Below are positions 23,503 through 29,010 of a stretch of 29,010 nt of DNA, one piece after another. Position 1 is the first letter of the stretch; each line of letters starts with the position of its first letter. The translations under genes and the position numbers were made by a program. The notes beneath the pieces were generated by a model. That model was not told the DNA's origin. It saw only the letters and a program-made list of their open reading frames with translations, and did not search any database. This DNA comes from Albidovulum sp. (GTDB lineage: Bacteria > Pseudomonadota > Alphaproteobacteria > Rhodobacterales > Rhodobacteraceae): the NCBI GenBank assembly GCA_030837785.1, contig JAUQYA010000034.1, positions 1 through 29,010 of the forward strand, in the 5' to 3' direction.

Positions 23503-23541
23503 AGTTGCGCGACAACTAGAGGCAGGCACTCCCCGAGTCAA
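23503..23541 (-). promoter_or_regulatory. Candidate promoter and inverted repeat upstream of the F0 operon
   Basis: On the leftward strand TTGACT (23541-23536) is followed by a 17-bp spacer and TAGTTG (23518-23513). The inverted repeat AGTTG-CGCGA-CAACT (23503-23517) overlaps the -10 and expected start. The -35 is good, the -10 weak; a short leader of about 20 nt to the atpI ATG would result. Confidence 0.45.
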
Positions 23542-23665
23542 TCCGGGATTTTGCCCGGCAACGACATGCTATCGCATTGATAATTAACATGATTTCAGAT
23601 GCGCCGGAATCCGGCATCGACCTCCCCGCGGCCCGCGGGTGCCCTCTCTGCGCCCCGGCGATATT

Positions 23666-23679
23666 CAACCTTCCGGTTG
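23666..23679 (+). promoter_or_regulatory. Candidate ArsR operator
   Basis: CAACC (23666-23670) and GGTTG (23675-23679) form an inverted repeat around TTCC, 32-45 bp before the ArsR start. The AACC-N4-GGTT pattern recalls sites upstream of ArsR genes linked to SRPBCC proteins, so self-binding is likely. Confidence 0.5.
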
Positions 23680-23710
23680 ACGATCGCCGGCTGAGGCCGC
23701 AGGAAGGGCC

Positions 23711-24052
23711 ATGATCCCGCGGCCGGCCCCCTCGCTCGATGTGATCTTCGCCGCCCTCGCCGACCCGACGCGGCGGGCGATCCTGACCATGCTGCTGGAG
23801 GACGACATGGCGGTGACCGACGTCGCCGATCCCTTCGGCATCTCGCTCGCCGCGATCTCCAAGCACCTCGCGATCCTCGCCGCGGCGGGGCTGATCAGCC
23901 AGGAAAAGCGCGGCCGGGTGAAATGGTGCAAGCTCGAACCCGACGCGATGCGCGCGGCGATCGTGTGGATCCAGGGTTTCGGCCAGGTCGAGCCGATCGA
24001 CCTCGACGCCTTCGAACGCTTCCTCGCCGCCGAACTGCCCGGCGCGGAGTGA
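23711..24052 (+). CDS. ArsR-family winged-helix regulator
   Basis: The 113-residue protein has the ArsR/SmtB fold: IFAALADPTRRAILTMLLE (helix 1-2 region) followed by AVTDVADPFGISLAAISKHLAILAAAGLI and a wing QEKRGRVKWCKLEP. The metal-binding CVC motif of ArsR is absent; this is the non-metal subtype that often pairs with an AHSA1/SRPBCC protein. No such partner gene is adjacent. It is divergent from the atp operon and convergent with a DMT transporter. Confidence 0.9.
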   Translation: MIPRPAPSLDVIFAALADPTRRAILTMLLEDDMAVTDVADPFGISLAAISKHLAILAAAGLISQEKRGRVKWCKLEPDAMRAAIVWIQGFGQVEPIDLDAFERFLAAELPGAE

Positions 24053-24118
24053 TCCGGCGCGGGGGCCGGGCGCCCGGTCGGGGATGGAGTGATCCGCCGC
24101 GCCACGCCCCCACCCTCT

Positions 24119-24141
24119 CGCCCGGGCGACCAGCCCGGGCG
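24119..24141. terminator. Bidirectional hairpin between convergent arsR and EamA genes
   Basis: GCCCGGGC occurs twice (24120-24127, 24133-24140) around GACCA; since the octamer is self-complementary the two copies form an 8-bp stem, extended to 9 bp by C24119-G24141. It lies between convergent genes, so it can end both transcripts. No T-run is present. Confidence 0.6.
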
Positions 24142-24174
24142 GCGCCCGATCGCGCCCCGCCGCCGTCCGCCCGC

Positions 24175-25062
24175 TCAGCCCGCCCCCTCGTCCTCGAGCA
24201 GGAGTGCGAGCGCCAGCGCGGTCAGGCCGACGCCGGCGAGGATCAGCGCCGGCGGCGCCGGCCGGCCCAGCGCAATCTGCCAGAGGATCACCCAGGAGGG
24301 CGTCAGGTAGGTGTAGGCCATCACCTTGGCCGAGGGCAGGCGCAGCGTCGCATACTGCACGAGGACGAATGTGACGGCCGAGGCGAAGACGGCGGTGTAG
24401 ACCAGCGCCACCCAGACGATGCCGGGCAGCGCCGTCCAGTCGGTCGCCCGGATCGCGCCCCAGCCGTAGACCGTGGTGACCACCGATCCGGCGAGCGTCA
24501 TCCCGAAGGTGAAGACGACCGGGTTCTCTCCCCGGCTGAGCCGGCGCACCGCCGGCGTATAGACCGCGTGGAGCACGCAGCCGACGAAATAGAGCGCCTC
24601 GCCCCGTCCCACCTCGAAGCGGAGCGCCGCACGCCAGTCGGCCCGGAAGATCACCCAGAGCGCCCCCGCCGCGCCGATGGCGAGCGCGAGCGCGATCCGG
24701 CGCGTCGTCACCTGCCTCAGCAGCAGCCAGCCGAAGCCCGCCGACAGGATCGGCGTCAGGGTGAAGACGGCGGCGGCCGAGACCGGGGCGGCGGTCTTCA
24801 GCCCCTCGAACATCAGGATGAAATAGCCTGCCAGCAGCCCGCCGGCGACGAGATAGCGCCAGGGCGCCCGCGCCGCGCTGGCGGGCAGGCCGGTCGTCGC
24901 CGCCGCCGCACCGCCGATGATCGCCCCGGCCAGCAGGAACCGCGCCGCGGTGAAGGCCACCGGCGAGATCTCGTTGGCCACCAGCGCGCCCAGCGGAAAC
25001 GACCCCGCCACGAGCATCGAGAAGAGCAGCATGGCAAGATGGCCGCGCGCGGACCCGGTCAT
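24175..25062 (-). CDS. EamA/DMT-family transporter
   Basis: The 295-residue inner-membrane protein has ten hydrophobic helices in two EamA repeats (the first about 1-135, the second about 150-290). Family members export metabolites such as amino acids. It starts 4 bp past the LysR stop, so the two form an operon. Substrate unknown. Confidence 0.9.
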   Translation of the reverse strand: MTGSARGHLAMLLFSMLVAGSFPLGALVANEISPVAFTAARFLLAGAIIGGAAAATTGLPASAARAPWRYLVAGGLLAGYFILMFEGLKTAAPVSAAAVFTLTPILSAGFGWLLLRQVTTRRIALALAIGAAGALWVIFRADWRAALRFEVGRGEALYFVGCVLHAVYTPAVRRLSRGENPVVFTFGMTLAGSVVTTVYGWGAIRATDWTALPGIVWVALVYTAVFASAVTFVLVQYATLRLPSAKVMAYTYLTPSWVILWQIALGRPAPPALILAGVGLTALALALLLEDEGAG

Positions 25063-25066
25063 GCGG

Positions 25067-25948
25067 TCAGTCCGGGTCGCAGGTCCGCGCCGTATCCTTC
25101 ACCGCCTTCAGGAACAGCTGGATCCGCCGCGAGCGGTGCAGGTCGACATGGGTGACGAGCCAGAGCGCGGTCTCCCACTCGGTCCGCGGCGGCAGCGCCT
25201 CGATCAGACCGCCCATCGCGCGCGCCTGCATCACCGGCAGGAACCCGAGCCCTGCCCCCGAGCGGATCGCGTCGGACAGGACATGCGCCTCGTTGGTGCG
25301 GAAGGTGATCGCCTCGTCCGGCACCCGCGCGACCAGCCAGCGGTGGAAAGGCGCCCGGCTTTCGGGATCGACCGGGCCGATGAACCGGTGCCGCGCCAGA
25401 TCGGCCTCGCCCTCCGGCAGCCCGTGCGCCGCGGCATAGGCGGGGCCGGCATAGAGCGCGACACGGCGGGTGCAGAGCTGCTGGACCACGTTGTCGGGTT
25501 CCTGCGGCCTGCCGCCCGCCCGGATCGCCACATGGGCCTCGCCGTATTCCAGCCGGAAGAGCCGCTGGTCGCTGATATAGCGCACACGCAGCCCCGGATG
25601 CTCGGCCTGGAGGCGGACGAGCGCCGGGGTGATCAGTTCGGAAAGGCCGGGGATGGAGGTGACGACCAACTCGCCCGACACCTCGGTCGTGGTGCCGGTG
25701 ATGCGGGCGGAAAGCTGGACGAACTGTTCCTCGGTCGCCCGCGCGACCTTCAGAAGCTCCTGCCCCGCCTCGGTCGGCGTATAGCCGCGCGGATGGCGCT
25801 GGAAGAGCTTCGCTCCCAGCCGCGCCTCCAGCGCGTCGATGTGGCGGATCACCGTGGCGTGGTGCACGCCCAGAACCTCCGCCGCGCCGGACACGGTGCC
25901 GACGCGCGCGACCTGATAGGCGGTTCTGACCTCGTCCCAGCTTTCCAT
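25067..25948 (-). CDS. LysR-family transcriptional regulator
   Basis: The 293-residue protein has an N-terminal LysR winged helix (about 3-62, GTVSGAAEVLGVHHATVIRHIDALEARLGAKLF) and a periplasmic-binding-protein-like effector domain (about 88-290). ATG 25948 (MESWDEV) follows GGGGAG at about 8 nt; upstream in-frame ATGs lack such sites. It is divergent from azoR and co-oriented with the EamA transporter. LysR genes often control the divergent gene, here azoR, and may also control the transporter. Confidence 0.92.
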   Translation of the reverse strand: MESWDEVRTAYQVARVGTVSGAAEVLGVHHATVIRHIDALEARLGAKLFQRHPRGYTPTEAGQELLKVARATEEQFVQLSARITGTTTEVSGELVVTSIPGLSELITPALVRLQAEHPGLRVRYISDQRLFRLEYGEAHVAIRAGGRPQEPDNVVQQLCTRRVALYAGPAYAAAHGLPEGEADLARHRFIGPVDPESRAPFHRWLVARVPDEAITFRTNEAHVLSDAIRSGAGLGFLPVMQARAMGGLIEALPPRTEWETALWLVTHVDLHRSRRIQLFLKAVKDTARTCDPD

Positions 25949-26239
25949 TCCGGCGCTCCCCGGCATCCTCGGCAAGATCGCGGGCGCCCGGCAGGGCCGA
26001 TTGTGCGCCGGCAAACAGACCTTCCCGCAATCTGCCGGTTTTCACCTGGCTTTCAACCGCGATCTGCCCCACCCCCCCGCCGCGGCGGCCGGCGGGCGGT
26101 TGCATGGCAAGCGGAAAGTCTGCGCTTCTGCGCGCAGAAAATGCTCACAAACCACCAATTCACAACATCAGCGCACAAACACAGGTTCCTGCCATCATTC
26201 CAGCTACCACTCCAGCCTCCACTCCTGAAGGAACCTGCC
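25949..26239. promoter_or_regulatory. Divergent lysR/azoR control region with 14-bp palindrome
   Basis: The 291-bp gap contains the perfect palindrome TTCTGCGCGCAGAA (26126-26139), preceded by TCTGCGC (26120-26126). It fits the LysR T-N11-A rule and is about 100 bp upstream of azoR. A run of sequence from 26140 to 26230 is unusually AT-rich for this genome and likely holds the azoR promoter. Confidence 0.6.
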
Positions 26240-26830
26240 ATGACCCATATCCTCCGTATCGACTCCTCGATCAAGGCCGACGCCTCGGTCTCGCGCCGGC
26301 TGACCGACCGCGTGATGGCGCGGCTCGCCCTTGCCCATCCCGGCGCGCGGGTGACCCAGCGCGACCTCTCGGGCGGCGTGCCCGCGATCGACGGCGCCTG
26401 GATCGGCGCGGTCTACACCCCGGCCGAGGCGCGCAGCGCCGACCAGACCCGGATCGCCGCCTATTCCGACGCGCTCCTGGCCGAGGTCCGCGCCGCCGAC
26501 GTCCTCGTCATCGCGCTCCCGGTCTACAACTTCGGCGTGCCGGCGCAGCTCAAGAGCTGGATCGACCACCTCGCCCGCAAGGGCGAGACCTTCCGCTACA
26601 CCGAGGCCGGGCCCGAGGGCCTGCTGAAGGGCAAGCGCGCCATCGTCGCGCTCTCCTCCGACGGCACCAGGATGGGCTCCGAGATCGACTTCGCCTCGGG
26701 CTACCTGCGCCACATGCTCGGCTTCTTCGGCATCACCGGGGTGGAATTCGTCGCCGCCGACGCGCTGCTCTTCGGTCCCGAGGCGCGGCTGGAGGCCGCC
26801 CACGCCCAGATCGACGCGCTGGCCGCCTGA
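26240..26830 (+). CDS. azoR: FMN-dependent NADH-azoreductase / quinone reductase
   Basis: The 196-residue flavodoxin-like protein starts MTHILRIDSSIK and has the FMN-contacting PVYNFGVPAQLKSWIDH (94-110), typical of AzoR. It reduces quinones and azo compounds by two-electron transfer, countering thiol or quinone stress. ATG 26240 follows AAGGA; nearby homologues start at the same MTHILRIDSS. Divergent from a LysR regulator. Confidence 0.94.
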   Translation: MTHILRIDSSIKADASVSRRLTDRVMARLALAHPGARVTQRDLSGGVPAIDGAWIGAVYTPAEARSADQTRIAAYSDALLAEVRAADVLVIALPVYNFGVPAQLKSWIDHLARKGETFRYTEAGPEGLLKGKRAIVALSSDGTRMGSEIDFASGYLRHMLGFFGITGVEFVAADALLFGPEARLEAAHAQIDALAA

Positions 26831-26847
26831 ACCGCCGGCATCGCCCC

Positions 26848-26871
26848 GCCCGCGCCGCCCCCGGCGCGGGC
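26848..26871 (+). terminator. Hairpin terminator after azoR
   Basis: GCCCGCGCC (26848-26856) and GGCGCGGGC (26863-26871) form a perfect 9-bp stem with a GCCCCC loop, 18 bp past the azoR stop. Only a few T residues follow. Confidence 0.7.
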
Positions 26872-26877
26872 CTTCGC

Positions 26878-26906
26878 TTGACTCCAGCCGCCGTTTCCCG
26901 TAACGC
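26878..26906 (+). promoter_or_regulatory. Candidate ffh promoter
   Basis: TTGACT (26878-26883), a 17-bp spacer and TAACGC (26901-26906) give a good -35 and a weak -10. It lies just after the azoR terminator and about 150 bp before the ffh start. Confidence 0.4.
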
Positions 26907-26938
26907 CGGGCGAGTTTTCCGGAGGCCAGCCATGCTTC

Positions 26939-27029
26939 CGGTCCCCGGCCCGACCGGGGATCGCCATCCGTCAGCGCGTCGCGCCCACGGGTGGCGTCGG
27001 CGTTTGGAGCGCCGGAGCCCGCCTCCGGC
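26939..27029 (+). promoter_or_regulatory. Two hairpins in the ffh leader
   Basis: CGGTCCCCGG (26939-26948) pairs with CCGGGGATCG (26954-26963), one G-U pair, loop CCCGA. GCCGGAG (27011-27017) pairs with CTCCGGC (27023-27029), loop CCCGC. The second ends 29 nt before the ATG; the AAGGAGG ribosome site (27044-27050) is free. A leader with two stable stems is possible, but no known riboswitch is recognised. Confidence 0.4.
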
Positions 27030-27058
27030 AGGGTGGACCGGCCAAGGAGGGCGCGGGG

Positions 27059-28612
27059 ATGTTCGAGAACCTGTCAGAACGCCTCGGCGGCGTCTTCGAC
27101 CGGCTGACGAAGCAGGGCGCGCTTTCGGCCGAGGACGTGCGGACGGCGCTGCGCGAGGTGCGCGTGGCGCTTCTGGAGGCCGACGTCTCGCTTCCCGTCG
27201 CGCGCGACTTCGTCAAGGCGGTGGAGGCGAAGGCCACCGGTGCCGCAGTGACGAAATCGGTCACGCCGGGCCAGCAGGTCGTCAAGATCGTCCACGACGC
27301 GCTCGTCGACGTGCTGCGCGGCGCCGAGGACCCCGGCGCCTTGAAGATCGACAACCCGCCGGCGCCGATCCTGATGGTCGGCCTCCAGGGCTCGGGCAAG
27401 ACCACGACCACGGCGAAGCTCGCCAAGCGGCTGAAGGAGCGCGAGAAGAAGCGCGTGCTGATGGCCTCGCTCGACACCAACCGCCCGGCGGCGATGGAAC
27501 AGCTCGAGATCCTCGGCCGGCAGGTCGGGGTGGACACGCTGCCGATCGTCAAGGGCGAGACGGCGGTGCAGATCGCCAGGCGCGCGAAACAGCAGGCGAC
27601 GCTCGGCGGCTATGACGTCTACATGCTCGACACCGCGGGCCGGCTCCACATCGACGAAGTGCTGATGGAGGAGGTCCAGGCGGTCCGCGACGTCGCCCGC
27701 CCGCGCGAGACGCTGCTGGTCGTCGACGGGCTCACCGGCCAGGTCGCCGTCGAGGTCGCGCAGGAATTCGACGGCAAGGTCGGCATCACCGGCGTGGTGC
27801 TGACGCGGATGGACGGCGACGGCCGCGGCGGTGCGGCGCTTTCGATGCGCGCGGTCACCGGCAAGCCGATCCGCTTCGTCGGCCTCGGCGAGAAGATGGA
27901 CGCGCTCGAGACCTTCGAGCCCGAGCGGGTCGCCGGCCGCATCCTCGGCATGGGCGACATCGTCGCCCTTGTCGAGAAGGCGCAGGCCACGCTCGAGGCC
28001 GAGCAGGCCGAGCGGATGATGAAGCGGTTCCAGAAGGGTCTGTTCAACATGAACGACCTCAAGGGCCAGCTCGACCAGATGCTCAAGATGGGCGGCATGC
28101 AGGGGATCATGGGGATGATGCCTGGCATGGGGAAACTGTCGAAACAGATGGACGAGGCCGGGTTCGACGATTCGGTCCTGCGCCGGCAGATCGCGCTGAT
28201 CAATTCGATGACGAGGAAGGAACGCGCCAACCCCGACCTTCTCCAGGCCTCCCGCAAGAAGCGCATCGCCGCCGGCGCCGGGCTCGACGTGGCCGAACTC
28301 AACAAGCTTCTGAAGATGCACCGGCAGATGGCCGACATGATGAAGAAGATGGGCCGGATGGGAAAGGGCGGGATGCTGAAGCAGGCCATGAAGGGCATGT
28401 TCGGCAAGGGGGCCATGCCCGACCCCTCGAAGATGAGCCCCGAGGAGCTTGAGGCGATGGCCAAGGGCGTGCAGGAGGGCATGGCCGGCGGCAAGCTGCC
28501 CGGGGGCGCAGGCGGCGGCATGGGCGGCGGCCTTCCCGGCGGTCTCGGGCGCGGCGGATTGACCCTGCCGGCCGGCCTCTCGGGCCTCGGCGGCTTCGGA
28601 AAGAAGAAGTGA
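27059..28612 (+). CDS. ffh: Signal recognition particle GTPase
   Basis: The 517-residue protein binds 4.5S RNA and signal peptides and guides membrane proteins to FtsY. NG domain: N-helices (1-90), P-loop GLQGSGKTT (108-116), DTAGR (191-195), TRMDGDGRGG (249-258). The methionine-rich M domain (about 305-440) contains the SRP RNA-binding stretch RRQIALINSMTRKERANP with SRKKRIAAGAGLD (375-410). A Gly/Met-rich tail (about 440-517) goes beyond the E. coli protein length (about 453) and ends in GKKK; such tails are usual in alphaproteobacteria. Strong AAGGAGG site upstream. The next gene overlaps its stop codon. Confidence 0.97.
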   Translation: MFENLSERLGGVFDRLTKQGALSAEDVRTALREVRVALLEADVSLPVARDFVKAVEAKATGAAVTKSVTPGQQVVKIVHDALVDVLRGAEDPGALKIDNPPAPILMVGLQGSGKTTTTAKLAKRLKEREKKRVLMASLDTNRPAAMEQLEILGRQVGVDTLPIVKGETAVQIARRAKQQATLGGYDVYMLDTAGRLHIDEVLMEEVQAVRDVARPRETLLVVDGLTGQVAVEVAQEFDGKVGITGVVLTRMDGDGRGGAALSMRAVTGKPIRFVGLGEKMDALETFEPERVAGRILGMGDIVALVEKAQATLEAEQAERMMKRFQKGLFNMNDLKGQLDQMLKMGGMQGIMGMMPGMGKLSKQMDEAGFDDSVLRRQIALINSMTRKERANPDLLQASRKKRIAAGAGLDVAELNKLLKMHRQMADMMKKMGRMGKGGMLKQAMKGMFGKGAMPDPSKMSPEELEAMAKGVQEGMAGGKLPGGAGGGMGGGLPGGLGRGGLTLPAGLSGLGGFGKKK

Positions 28613-29010
28613 CCGGCACGTCGATCCATATTCCCACGCTCGAGACCGGGCGGCTGCGCCTGCGGGCGCCGCGGCTTTCGGATTTCGAGGCCTACGCCGC
28701 CTTCCGCGGGTCCAAGCGCGCGGAGGTCTTCGGCGGCCCCTTCCCGCGCGAGGCGGCGTTCGACCAGCTTGCCGAGCTGATCGGCCACTGGGCGCTTCGC
28801 GGCTTCGGCCGCTGGATCGTCGCCGACCGCACGACCGACGCGCCCTTGGGCGTCGTCGGCCTCTACCACCCCGAGGGCTGGCCCGAGCCGGAGGTCGCCT
28901 GGTCGGTCTTCGAGACGGCCGAGGGGCGCGGCATCGCCCATGAGGCCGCGCTCGCGGCCCGGGCCCATGCCTACGGCACGCTCGGCTGGACCACCGCGGT
29001 CAGCCTGATC
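28609..29010 (+). CDS. RimJ/RimL-type GNAT acetyltransferase (partial, C-terminus off window)
   Basis: A 134-codon frame begins with GTG at 28609, overlapping the ffh stop by four bases, and runs off the right edge. The translation MTGTSIHIPTLETGRLRLRAP... followed by FEAYAAF and PEVAWSVFETAEGRGIAHEA is typical of Acetyltransf_3 (RimJ/RimL) proteins. Many Rhodobacterales have such an acetyltransferase gene between ffh and rpsP, so the ribosomal/rimM/trmD genes would be expected downstream. The substrate is unknown. Confidence 0.85.
   Translation, partial: MTGTSIHIPTLETGRLRLRAPRLSDFEAYAAFRGSKRAEVFGGPFPREAAFDQLAELIGHWALRGFGRWIVADRTTDAPLGVVGLYHPEGWPEPEVAWSVFETAEGRGIAHEAALAARAHAYGTLGWTTAVSLI

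Noticed and set aside
23578..23592. FNR-like TTGAT-AATT-AACAT in the atpI/arsR gap
   Set aside because: Only the first half-site matches the TTGAT-N4-ATCAA consensus; the second half does not. The AT-rich context makes a chance match likely.
24066..24077. CCGGGCGCCCGG palindrome just after arsR
   Set aside because: A 12-bp GC-only palindrome is expected often in such DNA; the better-placed 9-bp stem at 24119-24141 is a more credible terminator.
1..29010. CRISPR array, tRNA, rRNA, 4.5S RNA or insertion sequence
   Set aside because: No regular spaced repeats, no cloverleaf-like or rRNA-like sequence, and no transposase or integrase frame were seen. A covariance-model search would be needed to exclude small RNAs fully.

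Overview
The window looks like chromosomal DNA of a high-GC alphaproteobacterium, most likely Rhodobacterales. The signs are: F0 ATP synthase genes grouped apart from F1 with two b-type subunits (b and b'), a stand-alone Hint-domain protein, a core-2/I-branching glycosyltransferase with a long C-terminal extension beside a sulfotransferase, a 61-residue NDUFS6-like zinc finger protein, and strong G/C third-codon bias throughout. I see no rRNA, tRNA, CRISPR, insertion sequence or phage gene.

Region 1 (1-10614) reads as an amine-oxidation island. qhpA (diheme alpha subunit of quinohemoprotein amine dehydrogenase) and the start of qhpD (radical SAM/SPASM maturase, cut by the window's left edge) run leftward; a QhpG-like FAD monooxygenase runs rightward from the same 202-bp intergenic region, which holds three symmetric elements. 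Next come a medium-chain acyl-CoA synthetase, a FeaR/QhpR-like AraC regulator, an NAD(P)-dependent aldehyde dehydrogenase and a second acyl-CoA synthetase. Read together they suggest amine -> aldehyde -> carboxylate -> acyl-CoA, with periplasmic oxidation and cytoplasmic activation.

Region 2 (10644-14631) holds a leftward glycosyltransferase/HIT/zinc-finger set facing a rightward sulfotransferase and PAP2 phosphatase, suggesting a surface-glycan function. Region 3 (14703-20365) has a FadR-type GntR regulator with a likely self-operator, an OmpA-like lipoprotein with a strong terminator, an Ada-like AraC/methyltransferase fusion without the N-terminal Ada zinc domain, a Hint protein, the overlapping pair nth and a PfkB-type (adenosine-kinase-like) kinase, and a small glycine-rich protein.

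Region 4 (20384-23541) is the leftward F0 operon atpI-atpB-atpE-atpX-atpF, followed by a GNAT gene. Region 5 (23666-29010) has an ArsR-type regulator with an operator-like inverted repeat, a LysR/EamA pair divergent from an azoR-type azoreductase with a 14-bp perfect palindrome between them, and ffh (SRP GTPase) overlapped by a truncated RimJ/RimL-type acetyltransferase.

Most genes are familiar core functions. The least ordinary part is the qhp island and its control region. I did not find a clearly new system.
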